Source: Phytophthora quininea
Lineage: Eukaryota; Oomycota; Peronosporomycetes; Peronosporales; Peronosporaceae
Length of the DNA: 64,000 bases
Direction of reading: 5' to 3'
Assembly (NCBI GenBank): GCA_011947345.1
Contig: JAAVTG010000102.1
Span: forward strand, 1 to 64,000
Shown in pieces: positions 11,482 through 24,600 of the stretch. Position 1 is the stretch's first letter; every line of letters begins with the position of its first letter. The notes beneath the pieces were generated by a model that worked only from the letters and a program-made list of their open reading frames with translations, made no database searches and was not told the DNA's origin. The position numbers and the translations under genes were made by a program.

Positions 11482-14400
11482 CTAACCAACCTGCATCACC
11501 ATGCTCTGCAGAAACGACCGATGACGAATGTGGCTCTGGCTGTTTACCCTCCTCTCCCCATCCTCGACTTGTTGTTGTTCCATCTGAGGTGCCTGCAGCT
11601 GAGCTTGCGTTGGGCGTCGTTCTTGTGCTTGCCACTTTGAAACGAGGTTGTGAACATCCTTCATCAGGATAACTTGGTTCGAAGATTGCTCTTGGAGGAG
11701 TTTAAATACTTGACGACGTGAACCTCCGCGGCGCCAAAGCTGCTCAGCTTGCGTTAGTAGCTCTGGATCCCGCACTCGTCGAACCTCACAATATTGCTGA
11801 TACAGCTCCTCCGAGAGTTGGTGGTTATGCTCAGTCACATGCTTCGTGACAATGACGCTCCATCGGTTAGCACCGCTGCGCTGGAGGGTAGCACACACCT
11901 TGACAGGACACTCGGTGGCTCGAGAATTGTGACTTACGCGCTGGCCACTGCCACGACTGCGGCGCTTCCAACCATGCGTACACAAGAACGTCTTGGAATA
12001 CCACTCAAAACGTTCAGGTACTAGATGAGCTCGCGATACTCCTTGAGTCTCCACTTGGTCTGCATTGGTCGCGTCCGTAGCATCTTCTTCGACGCCATTA
12101 CGAACAATCAGTCCGCGGCTTGCGGCTAACTGGCGAAGACGAACATTGCGCGCTCGAACCGAATACGTCGTACGAACGCGGTACAACTGGAAGGTAGCGG
12201 CAGAATACGCATCCAAGTACTTGTGGAACGCTTCCCATGTCGGATACTGCCGTGGAATGGGTGGCACACGCCACAACGATTCCCCAGTGTCTGTAGTAAC
12301 CTGTTCAATCTCGACAGGACCTGATGTGGGATGCCAAACTCCGTCCTCGATGTCCTCTGTGTACAGCACATTCGCATCGTCTGCATCGAAGCTGCTTTCT
12401 ACACTGGGCGGCTCATTCGCGGGGACAATCGTAACGTAGTTGCCGCCGCCTGCAATACGAAAGCAGGTGCATTGAGAAGTTTGGCCACTTCCAGCATCGG
12501 CCCCGTCAGTTCCCTCGTGACCCGTCAAACTCGGTCCAGATCCACTCTCGGAGTTTGTCGAAGCAGAAGGTCCATGAACTCGACATGAAATCGAAATCAC
12601 ATTGGTACCCGCCTGAGGAATTGCGTTTGACCCAGTATTGTTGAGCAGTAAAATATTCCCAGGGGTCAACCCAGGTGCGGCAACTGCTGCCAATGTGGCC
12701 ACCCCTTCACCTCCCGATCCGCCGGGTCTAGCGTTCCCAGTGGTATTACTGGCAAATGCTGCTTGAATAAGCGCTTCTTGCTGCTGTTGCTGCTGATTTT
12801 GAGGTTGCTGACCCGGTAAATATGTGGCAGCACCACCATATGGAAGCAACACAACAGAAGGCACCGCTTGTTGCGCTGTACCAAGTGAAGTCACGACGCT
12901 TGCTGCAATACGCTGAGCAACATTCTCACCACTTGAGACGGCTTCGCCTGGTTGATTGCCGCCAGGATTTCCAAATAGCTGGGCACGGTTCACGGCTTCT
13001 GCCAGTCCAGCTTCAATCTGAGTGGAAATAGCCAATGCCCTGGAACCATTATATGAATGGCCATTCAACGTTGTCGCATCACTCACTGTAGTATTTTCCC
13101 CAGGAGTGCTACGATACACTCTTCGTCGAATGACAGCCGCTTCATTTGACGAGTCGATTGCAAGCAACTCTGAGTCGTAGATGCGGCGGTTCTCGCAATA
13201 GTGCTGATACAGCTCTCTCGACAAATTATGGTTGTGGTCCACGATGTGCTTTGTCACAACCACTTGCCAGTGGCTGTCTGAACCATTGCCTTCAGCGGTA
13301 GCAGAAGTGTCACTATCCTCACTGGACTGTCCATCAGCGTTCCTCAGCCTAGAAGATGGTGCATTCACATATTGTACTGTAGCACAAATTTTCACCGGAC
13401 ATGCTGTTGAGCGCACAACATGCGCTGTGCGCTTTCCTGTGCCGCGGTGCCGCTCTTTCCAGCCATGCGTACACGTGAGGGTTTTAGAGTACCATCTCCA
13501 AGACTCAGGAATCATGTGTGCTGCCGCTAATCCGGTAGCATTCTCTCCGTTCTCGGCGGCTCGCCTCATTTCGGCAATCTTTTGGTTCCTCCCTTTTGCT
13601 GAGCTTGTCGTTCTTGTACGGTAAAGCTGGAAAGTCGAGTCAGAGTACGCCTTGAGGCTGGCATGGAAATCATCCCACGAGGCGAACACAGATTGAAGCC
13701 TGGGAACACGCACGACAACTTCACGCTGCTGATCTGCGGGTGGTGGGGGTGATCCTTCAACATTTGGTTCCGGTATTGGCCCATCAGGCTGAAGAAACGA
13801 CGTTCCACCATCACTACCGCTGGCAGGTGCTGGAGCTGACTCGCCTGGTGACGAAGTTGCTATCAGTGTGGGAACCGTAGCAGACTCGGAAGGTTTTGGG
13901 TGCTGTCAGCGCTTGACTCCTCCACCGTCCCATTCAATCGGTGATTGTGTTCCTGCACCTGTCGATTAATGACAACACGCCATGCTCCATCCACGTTGCG
14001 CTCCATACGGGAAAGCAGCATGGCAGGACATGGATCGCCGTCTCCGTTTTCCCCGTCAGAAGCTCCGTTTCTGACCCTGCGCTTCCAGCCGTACGTGCAG
14101 ATTAACAGCTTCGAATACCACTTGAATTCCTCAGGAATCAGGCGCGCAGTTGGAGACGAAGCTGAGAAACTTGCATAGCTTGCGACCTCATGAGAGTCCT
14201 CTCCAGCCCTTGCAGCAGAAGCTAATATCTTGGCGTTCCTTGAAGCAACGGACACCGTCGATCGAGTCCGGAAAACTTGGCCAGTATCGAATGCATACTC
14301 GGTTACATAGTTGTGAAAGGCATCCCAGGATACATGCGACTTGACCAATACTCGGGGCACCCGAAAGCTGCCGTCTTCCATGGCCTGCGACGGAACTGAC

Positions 14401-15443
14401 CCTGCAGCTAAGACCATAGCACTCGGTGGAGACATGGAAGCCAGTGGCGTCCCCGTCAACGACCGAGGGCGGAGCACAAAGTTGCCGCTGCTCGTCTCGG
14501 ACAATGCCACCAGTTCGTTATTGTTTCGGTTTGCCGATACATCACCGGAAGCAGCAGCATTCGGTGCTACAACGAACGAAGGAGTGGAAAGGGCTTGCTC
14601 GCTCTCCGCAGTCGTAAGGATATGCTGAATACCAGCTCTCTGGGTAGCCTGGTCAATCAGCGACGTGAGTTGGGGCACGTCTCCTTCGCTACTCAAATCA
14701 ATGACCGTGTTCTCCGCCGCAGACTGTCCAACTGCCAGCAGCTCTGGATCATAGATCCGTCGGTTCTCCGAGTAGTACAGATACAGCTCTTTGGACAACT
14801 GGTGATTGTGAGTCCGGACGTGTTTGGTCACCACCACTTGCCAGTCGTCTTGTCCGGCTCCTCGCCGCTGCAAAGTCACACACATCTTGGCCGGACAACT
14901 CGTGGACCTCACGACTCCAGAGCCCCGTTTCCCTGTGCCTCGATGGCGGTCCTTCCAGCCGTGCGTGCACTTCAAAGACTTGGAATACCATTGGAATCTC
15001 TCCGGAATCAGCGTCCGCTCTGTTGTCTCTATCTCTCCTGCAGCGTCCTCCACTTCTCCATTTCGACTGGAGCTGGTTGCAGTCTCCCGAATCTTTAGAT
15101 TGCGACGTTTTACGGACGTCGTCGAGCGAATGACATAGAGCTGGTAGGTGGCTCTAGCATAGGCTTTGAGTGCTTCATCGAAGGCTTCCCAGGACGTATG
15201 AATAGGCTGGAATGCGGGTGCTAGCACCAGCTTCCCTGTCGGGACTACAGCACCCTCCTGAGTGGGCTGAGTATCGTCCAATGACGCCACAAGGTCGAGT
15301 TGAGTGGCAGTAGCCTCTTCTGGGGAGGCTGCTGGGGCTTCTACTAGCGCGTCTTGGCCTGCGTCTTCGGTGGTGATACGCTTGGGAGACGGCGCCGTCA
15401 GCTCCGTCTCCGTGGACGGAGACCGCGGCCGCTTCGAGTCCAT
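11482..15443 (-). CDS. Tetra-repeat FAR1-type zinc-finger protein
   Basis: Seen as two long frames (13863-15443 and 11482-13713) that join into one protein of about 1,320 residues if one base is added near 13898-13900. Across the join the sequence reads on smoothly through a Pro/Ser linker. It has four copies of a FAR1-like DNA-binding unit. Each has a WEAF/WDDF helix, an RTRTT/RSTTSV strand, a P-E-x-(W/F)-x-WYSK core, CTHGWK (CTYGWK in the fourth), a conserved Cys-Pro and an HNH/HNHQL end, giving a C-C-H-H zinc site. FAR1 units derive from the DNA-binding part of Mutator-like transposases. No transposase core follows, so this looks like a host regulator. Units 1 and 2 are in the first half, 3 and 4 in the second. 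Start ATG at 15443 precedes a Lys/Arg/Pro-rich stretch that may be a nuclear signal. Confidence 0.75.
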
Positions 15444-15770
15444 GGACGACCTGCATAAAGCCTGTTAGGTGGAGGTACTGCTGCCCCCGAACTTGGACGA
15501 CATCACTTACCAGCTTGTTGGTGCTTCCCCGATTGTGTAGGCGAGTGTGTGGCGCCAGTCCGAACGTCAGGGTGCTGTCTTTAAAGCACATATCATTGAT
15601 TTGAATAGCTCGCATAAGCAGTTGTAAAGTAACAGGCGAGGTATGCAGTCCGCTAGAAATGCTTCAGCACAAAGCGAAGAACAGCAATTCTTTAAAGAGA
15701 TGCTCGAGATCGTTAACTACGCAGTCTCTTACTACAGAATTAGGTTTGTTACGAACTGCTCAATGTTCGA
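15444..15770. other. Gap upstream of the FAR1-type gene
   Basis: About 330 bp between the FAR1-type start and a transposase fragment. Probably 5' leader and promoter of the FAR1-type gene plus the edge of the mobile element. No coding frame is convincing. Confidence 0.35.
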
Positions 15771-16196
15771 TCAGCTACTCGAGAATTGAGTTTCGTCAGA
15801 GTCGCTACTAAACTCGTCGTGTCCGGGGAGATCGACAAGAGCCATACGGTAACGTAGTTTATTGCGGCAGCAGTACTTCTCTTGCGAAAGACGCCGCTTC
15901 TTCTTGATGTCGTTCCCGATGGCGAGGAGCCTGTTCTCCTGCTGAGCGTACTCTTCCCCGTTAGCATCGCGAAGCGGATTCCTCTCGATGTGAACGTTGG
16001 TCAAGCTGGCGCAAATCTGGAAAATGTCATCGTAGAGATCCTCGCTCCAGCGGTACTTCTCAGCCACTACACGCCACAAACCACAGTCAACCAAAAAGTT
16101 CTCAACGAGAACTCGGTCGCTGGAAATGTTCTGTTTGCCCCTCTGCACATGCGAGCATTGCGAGTGCCTCCTGGCGGTGTTCTTGCTCGGCTGCAC
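15771..16196 (-). mobile_element. C-terminal fragment of a Harbinger-like (DDE_Tnp_4) transposase
   Basis: A 141-codon frame reads RVLVENF, GLWRVVAEKYRWSEDLYDD and FQICASLTNVHIERNPL. This is the pattern at the C-terminal end of PIF/Harbinger DDE transposases common in oomycete genomes. The N-terminal two thirds, including the first catalytic Asp residues, are absent, so this is a truncated remnant. I found no inverted repeats to mark its ends. Confidence 0.6.
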
Positions 16197-16633
16197 GGGA
16201 GGTGCGAGAGTTGCGGGTGAGCATTTTAGCGAACGGGCTGGGGTTTGTAGAGCTTGGTAATTGCTAAGTCAATTTGGAACTGACTGTGCATCCACCGAAT
16301 CCGGTTCGTTGTTGCTCAACTAGCGAGGAGCCTCTCGCAGCCACCCAAAAGTCTAGTAGATCGAGGACATGCACATTAGCTCTAGAACGTTCGAAACTGG
16401 ACCATCTTGTGGAAGGTACCAGCCGAAGTACTATTTTTGTGAGTTGTTAAGTTTGGGGGCTGATGAACTCGCTGATTGATGTGTTTCTGGTAGATATGTC
16501 TAATATACAGACGGACAGAATCCAACGGCCACCTTCTGACGGCAGACCATAGTTAACAGAGCGGCCTGTGATTGGTGGAACTAATGGCAAAAAGAGACAA
16601 CCAAAATTGGCGGTAGTAATCCTAGGATTTAGC

Positions 16634-17880
16634 TTAAAAATTAACGCTAAGTGCCTTGTTAAAAGCTGATTGAAAAGTGTTCTCGCTGATGTCGTCCCAG
16701 ACAGCAATAGTTCGCTTGATTGTTGCCAACCTTTGTCCTTCGCGGAAGCCACTTTCGTCGTGTCCTCTAGCAGCTACGCTGACTTCAGTTTAGCTTTCAG
16801 AGGACCCATCACGCCAACATCAAGTGGCTGACACACAGAGGTAGAATTTTAGGTAACGCCTGCAAATGAGAAAACAGCTCGCCTGCAACGATTTCCTCCG
16901 CCTCCTCTGACACATGACACTCCAGATTGTCAACAAGGAGGACGGAGGGATCCTTGATGTATGGCAGCATTACTGAGCGGAGGAAATCATGCCACACTCT
17001 TCCATCCATCCACGCTTTAGGCTGGACAGCATAATAATGACCTAATATAAAATATTTGCCACAAATTAGCGTAAGTCTTACAGAAAAGCTAGATCATTAC
17101 GTGGCACCTTTGGGGTAGCTAGGGAGTTCTTCGTTTGCAATAATGCCATCAGGCTCGCCTCGGACGGTGAAAAGTAAAGGTAGTTTTCCACCTAAAGCAT
17201 CACAACAGTTAGTTTTTTTACACGGGTTGTATAACATTTTTAACATACCATTCCCTCGAATAGAGCATACGACTGTCATTCGCGCAGAGTGCTTTTGGGA
17301 CGTGGTGATATTTGAGGGCTCACCACGCTCGCAAAGAATTCTGGAGGGCGGTGTATCATAATACACACCAGTTTCATCGATGTTGATGATTCTGTTTGAC
17401 GGCATGTGGCCGTAGTCTCTCTTAAAAGCCTCGCTAAAGACACGCTGAATTACCGCTAAATCATCGCGATTTTCCTAAAACATCACGAATTAATTAATAT
17501 TAGAGCATTCACACCTTTAAATCGTGGGGAGTTCGTTGCGTGAAGCCATGCCGATAAGCGAAGCGACGAAGAAGGCGGAATAACGAGTCGTACGCTGTAG
17601 CTTGGTCTTTCTTGCTCGTAGTGTAGTCGGTCAGCCAGTTGAAGTAGTTTAAACGGATGTATTGCACCATTCTGGTGGCCGTAAGCGGTTGGTCGGCCCG
17701 ACGCTGATCCTTCATGTAGATCAGCAGCTCGAAGGAAAATGGAATCGACTCTGTGCGCCCTGGTGTCTGGGCTAACGACTTTTCGGATCCTACAAAGGCA
17801 AATATGTTTTCTTTCTCAGCGATCCAGTCGGTAAGCGTACGGCGAAGAGCTCCAAACTTTTGGTAGCTGCACGGACACTT
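16634..17880 (-). mobile_element. Broken pogo/Tc1-type DDE transposase
   Basis: Pieces in several frames make up a transposase. They are an N-terminal part (about 17509-17880); a core with NIDETGVYYD holding the first catalytic Asp (17097-17405); DPSVLLVDNLECHVSEE with the second Asp (about 16900-16960); and a C-terminal part with CQPLDVGVMGPLKAKL (about 16790-16840). A TAG stop interrupts the frame at about 16768, where related proteins have Trp or similar. That is a base change, not a run-length slip, so this copy is probably dead. An intron with gtaatg donor may lie at 17040-17100. Terminal repeats were not found. The gap 16197-16633 has no gene. Confidence 0.65.
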
Positions 17881-18345
17881 ACTCCTTGAGCGCCCGTTAA
17901 AACAGCTCGTTTAGTATGAATAGAGTAGTGTTTCCTACGAACTATCGGGGCCGCGATTGAGGCAGGAGTCGTTGGGTGCTCTTGAGGGTCGATCTCCTGG
18001 GGGCCGCTCTCCTGAGCGTCGGCCTCCGTTGGACTGGAGAATTAGTCTGTGACTGGCTCTGAATAAGCAAATATTTATCTGATATCTGATTGGATGAAAA
18101 TGATTCAGTTGACAGCTGTGACTGGTCCGGCCGTTAGAATCTGTCCGGCTGTGTTGGATTGCGGATGCTTAAGATTGCGCTATATATTATATTACGGAGA
18201 GAAAGTACCTCTACGATCTAATATTGAAGGGTCGCGAAGAGAGCATTGCCATCACTATATTTGTCCGAATGTGGACACCACGGTGCTCTCGTCGAGGTCA
18301 GAACGTCACTTTTGGATTGTACTTGCCGTTGACGGCAGCTTGGCC
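17881..18345. other. Gap between transposase remnant and SERINC gene
   Basis: About 465 bp. It holds an AT-rich patch (18178-18200) and presumably the SERINC promoter. An open frame from 18094 runs into the SERINC start but its codons upstream of 18346 do not look like SERINC. Confidence 0.3.
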
Positions 18346-19896
18346 ATGGGCAGCTCCTCGTTGAAGCCTCCTGTTTGGTGCAATTTCAACTTTGAGATCA
18401 ATTGGCTGCGAGGCCTGTACATCGTGCTGTTCTTCGGCAACGCCATCTTCGCAACGCTGTTCAGAACTATTGGCGAGGGTTCGTGGCCTCATCAGCTATT
18501 GATTGAACGAGTGACAACCTAACAACCGCATTTGCTACCCCAGACATTTTATCTACTTTCGGCACATTCGATGACTGCGACCGATCCAAGAATGCGACGT
18601 GCCGAGGCAACCAGATGATCTTCCGCGCCAGCTTCAGCATCTCGATCTTCTTTTAATTCGAGCGCTGCTCAGTCGATTTGGTTGGGTGCATCCTCGAGCG
18701 AAGGCCATCCCTCTCCTCGTTTTTGTCGAGCTTCCAGTGCTGGTTGCCTTGCTCATCGGATCGTTCTACATCCCTATCTGTATGTTCTTCGTTGCAAAGA
18801 CCGTCGATCTTTACTAATTGCTTTGTTTGCAGCATTCTTTGATGGTTTTGTATCCTTCACGAGAGTCGCGTCCGGGTTCTTTATCCTTTTTCAGATCTTC
18901 TCCATCGTCAGCGTAGCATGTACAAGCCACGTCTTATTTCCCATTTTTCTCGCGCACGATACTTATGACGCAACTTGTTTACATTTTACTAGACCAAGTG
19001 CGTGACACGTTACTGGACCGGATCGAGTTCGCTCAGAAGGTTGAATCTCAAGGCGATGTGGGGAGGGAGCCATGCACTGGCAGCGTTTTCTTATGGTAGG
19101 TACTAATATGATCGAAAGTTTTGTTTGGTGTACTAAAGTGGCCTCTGGTGCTTGTAATTTGCAGGAAAGCCGCATTCTTGGGCGTGTGCACGACTGCACT
19201 TATCGCTGTTGGCGCCGGGACAGCTTATTTGGTGTGTTGATATGTTTCGTAGTGGAGCATTTCCATAAGTCTAATCGGTTGCCATGCAGTACATTCAATT
19301 CGGCGAATGCACTCTCGGAATGACATTTACAACAATCACGGTGGTTGTCGTGTTCATTTTGATCGCAGTGTGCGGTACGTCCATTTCATTGCTTGCCATT
19401 CTTCGAGACATGGATGTTTACCCTGACTAATTTGACTGTTTGCAGTGTCCAACTGGCTTGATGTTGGCTTGCTACCACCGTGCGCTATATCGGCATATTT
19501 AGTGCTCATGTGCTGGCAGGCGCTGGTCAGCAACCCCAACAAGTCTTGCGAGCTTGGACACAGCGTGCAAACTCATCCATCCGATAACAAAGAGTCCGGA
19601 AACACCACCAGCATGCTTGTCAACGCTCTGATCGGGTCGTTTGCAATGACCTGGACAAGCTGGCGAACGTCAAGCGCCGCCACTAAATTGCTTGTTCGAC
19701 AAGGACAACCACCACGCAGAGCCATACCTGTGCCCCAAACACCAAGCAACAATAACCACTTTGCAGGCGTTGTTGTGGTGGACGTCCAGGAGTCATCGCC
19801 ACAGCGCACAGAAGAAACAACCGCTAGAGTTGCCGTCGAGCCCCAGCAATTTCCAGGGAACTGGTGCACGAGCCGTGGCAATTCTACAGCATGATG
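18346..19896 (+). pseudogene. Serine incorporator (SERINC/TMS1), 5' part, split by a LINE
   Basis: A multi-pass membrane protein of the SERINC family, thought to scramble or carry lipids such as phosphatidylserine. Exons join by about six short introns. Clear family pieces are CDRSKNATCRGNQMIFRASF, SRFGWVHPRAKAIP, FFDGFVSFTRVASGFFILFQ, KAAFLGVCTTALIAV, SNWLDVGLLPPCAISAYLV, and NALIGSFAMTWTSWRTSSA before a variable cytosolic loop. The frame then reaches EPWQFYSMM, where the LINE is inserted. The rest of the gene resumes at 28694. Two one-base undercalls are inferred (T4 at 18651-18654, G3 at 19856-19858). The start ATG 18346 is likely but the N-terminus is shorter than in animals. Unless the element is spliced out, this allele cannot make full SERINC. 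Confidence 0.85.
19880..19896. repeat. Left target-site duplication of the LINE
   Basis: AATTCTACAGCATGATG, identical to 28677-28693. It lies within a SERINC exon (codons for F-Y-S-M-M). Confidence 0.9.
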
Positions 19897-19996
19897 GACT
19901 CCGGAATTAGATCGACACAGCGCGAGTGATCGGAGTCGAGGGGACAGGGCTGGCTTAGAGTCAGCTTGAGACGAAATATCTTGAAGATTGTATGGA

Positions 19997-21690
19997 ACTA
20001 TGGCGTCCGCCAGCCATCGCAGTATGCTTGGGCATGAGGACGTCCCAATGGTAGGGGACAGCTCTCCTCTGAGGGGAGCAACAGAAGAGAGCGGAACAAG
20101 AAGCGGGACGAAGCGAATGCGGGCCCACACGAATCAAGGCATATGTGAGACGGAGTATGATGACGAAGAGCTCATTGGGACGATGTCCGAGGATGAATGG
20201 AGTTATCTCGAAGACCAGTTCCAAAAACCACGTGTGTAGTGGTGTTCTCGATGACTGGATCGTCCGCGATGGTTGAAGAATGTAGGCTTACACTAACACA
20301 CTTCCGCCAGGATATCCTCGAGGTCTGTCGTCGTGAAGGTGTTACATTCGTCGGCAACACCTTGACGGAACGTACAAGCAAGAAGGCAGTGATAAGACAA
20401 CAAGAGGACCATGGGCTTAAAGAGAAGTGGCTCACGGGGATACCATCCCAATTGGATCGAAAGTTGTGGAACTTAATGAAACCGGGCTATGTGGACATTA
20501 AAGGAATTCGGATTTGGATGCAGCCTATGTTTACTGGACGGAAGAACACCAATCTCACACTTAATGAGTTGGAATATGTGAACGGCAACCGCATCTCATT
20601 TGTGCAGCTGAAGGACAAAATACGAGTCTGGGGAGGGACAGATGTGCTAATTGTATCACATCGCTCGTATGTCGACGCATGCGAGAACCGCCACGATACC
20701 AGACGCAGCGCCTGTGATTGCCTGCAAGTTGCTGCCTACAGTACACCAGAGATTGTGTACTCGTTTAGGCTATTCTTTCCAAGTGAATCCGAAGCCAACA
20801 GGGTGTATCAGGCTTTTCTAGAGTCGCAACGAGAAGTAGTATATCTTCATGGGGATCCGACAAGCACTATACTGTTGAAGCCCGTTCCTCAGACCGAATG
20901 GGATGCGGCTGGTGGAGTGATGTATCGCCCAGGTAATGACAACCTAACAGAAGCAGCATACAAAGTTGGAATTTTCGGAATACGGGCGGAAATGCACCCA
21001 CGTCACATAGAGCAGGTATTTGCTGACAATAAACTTGGCAACGTTCGTGTGGAATTCAGAGGAAGTCAATCTCTGTATGGGATCGGGACTTGCTCATCCG
21101 AAGAGCAGTTGAGGACAGTATTGGAGAAATTCGGCCCTGAAGGAACCATGAAGTTTAAATACAAGAAAATCACCCTGTACCTTCGTCAGTGGCTGGATGC
21201 CCCACCTCAACGTAAATGCTTTGGGTGCGGCAAGCCCGGACATGTAAAACAACAATGTCCAAGGAATTTACCAAGCTATCCAGTTATTGAATCTCGTCGA
21301 AATGTCAACACAGAAGACAACCCAGCAAGACCAGCTACATCCGAGGCTTTGAGCCAGGATCACATGCGAAATTTGGAACAGTATATTGATAGCAAGTTAG
21401 AGCGCGTAGTTGCGGCTCGCACGGAACACCTCGAACGTCACTTAGAGCGACTTGAAGGGCAACAGCAACGGACGATCGCCGTGCTTGACGACATTTCAAA
21501 GCGCTGGCAATTGACAATTACGTCGATGGGGGAAAAGTTCGATCAGCAACTGCAAACACTAGGCGAACGAATGCAAAATTTTGGGGAGGGGGACAAATGC
21601 ACCAGTAGATTTGATCTCCCAGCAAAATTTTACTGGCAACCGAATGGGGAAATGGCTGATCCTCGTAGTATTGCTTGTCCACTTTGTTGA
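19997..21690 (+). CDS. LINE ORF1, Gag-like RNA-binding protein
   Basis: About 560 residues. ATG at 19988 or soon after opens an acidic N-terminus. The frame moves at the A5 run 20223-20227 and then continues to 21690. Near the end of the middle part is a CCHC zinc knuckle, CFGCGKPGHVKQQC (about 21220-21260), which binds RNA in ORF1 proteins. After it comes a long charged helix (about 21370-21560), probably coiled coil for trimer formation. ORF1 overlaps the start of ORF2 by about 50-110 bp. The protein would coat element RNA and aid its transport and strand transfer. Confidence 0.8.
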
Positions 21691-24600
21691 TGCCGCTGCG
21701 GCATGGCCACCAGTGGCTATAGCAGATGTTGATGCAGTTACGCAGCCAGACTGTGTCGCCACTGCAGCCAATGTGGTAATCGCTCACTCATTGGGAAACT
21801 CCATTGCTACAGAAGGAGTTGCTGAACGGACCGTCGATTTGGTTGGCAACAGAAGATACGAGACAGCACGACACCAACGTGCCGGGAAACACCGTCGGAA
21901 GTGGTGCCCTGTTCGACTCCCAATGTTGAGTCATAGGGAACCGATTCGAAGCACGGTACTACGCAGGATTCTGGAACGGGAGCATTATTCAGGCGACTAT
22001 ATAGGAGATGCTGGTTACGCGTTCAGACAAGATGAAAACGCCGTTCGGATCAGCACGAGTAACATCAACAAAAACTTGCGTCGTAAGATGGACGAGGAAC
22101 TAGCTGGATGGATGATTGCCAACAACCAGGACATGCTTGTAGTTAGCGATCCGGGTGTTCGGGGCAACAGGGTGGAGCAAGTCTGGGTCGGTACGTTGGA
22201 CAACACGACGAGAATCCCGGGTCTGCTGGTTACGGGTACAAAGTACATTGCTATAGCCCTTCAGCGAGAGCGATGGGAAAACAGGATTCGCAAGAACAGT
22301 ATTATCTACTCTCCTAGCCAACGCTCTATGTGTATGCAAATCCGCTTAGGCACCGCGCGGGTGATGTGGATTATCGGGACGTATATTCACCACTCTCCAG
22401 ATCGCCATGAAGAACTAACATTGATCGAGTGGAGCTGGATTCAGCAACGCATCGCAGAAGCACGACATGACCAGGGTATAGTAATTGTGGCCGGCGATTT
22501 CAACACGTACACGGATGAGGCGCTTGATCGACAGGGTGACGGTGAGAGATCAACGGCGGCCCAAGCGATGAGCCAAAAATTTTCAGAATGGGTTAGCTCA
22601 AATGGTTTAATATCGTCTTTTCGTCTCCGCCACCCTTCAACCTGCAAATACACATACTCGCGGAGTAACATCAAGACAGCTCTGGATGATATCTATATCT
22701 CGGCAGAGCATGGATCAGCAGTGGTGTCCAGTGGAATATGGCTAAACAGCATCATGTCCAGCGACCACATTGGTACACCATGTGCGATTCTACGATGGGA
22801 GAGAGGGGCTCGAATCGCAGCGACAGTCGAGAATATTACTCCAATTCGTGTCGTGAACACCAGAACCAAGACCGCAGAAGAAATGCAAATGTTCACAGCA
22901 GCTACAGCACAGCTTTTCGCCGAACGAAAACTCTCGCTTATCGATGATATCGATGACGTGGCTGATTCGGATGAGGCGATATTGGAGTGGCTTGAGAGAG
23001 CTATCGGGAACATGTACCAGTGCATGCAGGAAAGTGCGAAGAAATTATGGGGGAAAGCAATCAATCGAAGCGCTATTTGGCGCGTGCTGTGAGCATAAAA
23101 TTTAGCAATCGATGTACTGCTCAACTTCGCCAAACGCTTGAGTTGACAAAAGTGGCAGATGCAAGTGTAACCGATCTTATCACGGCCATGAATGCGATCA
23201 TGTGGCCGAAGTGGGTTATAAGACCAGAGCTTCTTGCCGAAGGCTGCGCCCACGAATCCGCTACGCACAAATTGAGAGAGGAATTTACACAAATTCCGGC
23301 GAGCCGAACCATAGCGGACCTGAAAAGGTGGATACACTGCATATACAAAAAATGGCGAGCAGTGATACGCATCAGACGCAATTGGAGAACCACACAGCTA
23401 CGCTGCCGTATAAAAGACCAGCGACACAAGTGGTTCTCTAATGGTGAGATGAGAAGATTTCTGAACAGCACATTGGGTAGCCAAAATCCCCCAGTCACAA
23501 TCCGCAGCGCCATAGTCTCCGACTCACAGTCACCTAGGTACACGGAGGACCGCACCGAGGTGCAGAGAGAATTAAGAGCTCTTCTCGATAACTGGATCCC
23601 CGCCGATGAACGAACAGAAAAACCTAGATATTTAGAAACCCTCTCAGATGATGATGCCGAATCTCTTCCGGACTTCGCGCGAACCTGGATATTGCCGGAC
23701 ATTCGGCGAGGGGGACGCTTTTCAGATTTCTGGAAACAGGATGGCAATATGTGGGAGCAATATCAATACACTCAAGAGATGCAAATCGATATTGACAAGC
23801 AACTAAAGCAGCACGTGGCTCCAGGGTTTGGTGGGATCTCGCAAGAAATGTGGATCGCTGCACCGCCGCTCATTCGGGAACGCGAGCGTCGGGTTATCGA
23901 GCTCATATTGCGGATTGGGAAAGCCCCTCCCATTTTGCGTCACAAACAAATGATTTTCTTGCCGAAAACGCAATACGTAGACCCAACGTTGGATAATTCT
24001 AAAGGCTTGCCGCCATGGAGGCCAATTACAATACAGTCGGCATTGGCAAGCCGGCTGCTTCTGGTTGTTAAAAAGTTTGTGGAACCGGGGATTCCTATCA
24101 GTGTGATGCAACATGGATTCCAAAGAGACAGAACGGTCATGGATGCTGCCCTTCTGGTCACACTCTTAACTGAGCGTGCTAGACAATTGCGGGAAACGTT
24201 GATTCTAGTCTCCAAGGACTGCTTAAAGTGCTTCGACCGCATTCAGAAGTGGTGCATGGACCTCCTCTACCGAGGAATCGGTGTTCCAGAACTCCTCGAC
24301 AACTGATGATAGATCTGCTAGGTCCGGGGAGATCGACGTGCGAACAGCGTTTGGGTGGATCTCCACTGGAATCCGGGAGTTCGGTATTGGACAGGGATCA
24401 ATACTATCTATCCTGCACATAGCTTGCTACATGGACTGCCTGCAGCAACAGCTAGAAAAATGCCCGGATCCAGTTCGGATTGAGCACAGCCAACATGGCA
24501 ACGGAATTGAGATCAGCAGTACATTGTTTGTCGATGATCAATTAGATGTTACCACGTCAGCAACGGGCATACAGGCACGGGCAGAAGTTACGAATATGTT

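Noticed and set aside
11482..15443. Two separate FAR1-type genes
   Set aside because: The gap between the frames keeps coding character and joins with one base; one gene is simpler.
18094..18345. N-terminal extension of SERINC to ATG 18094
   Set aside because: The residues upstream of 18346 show no helices or Cys pattern of SERINC and are AT-rich.
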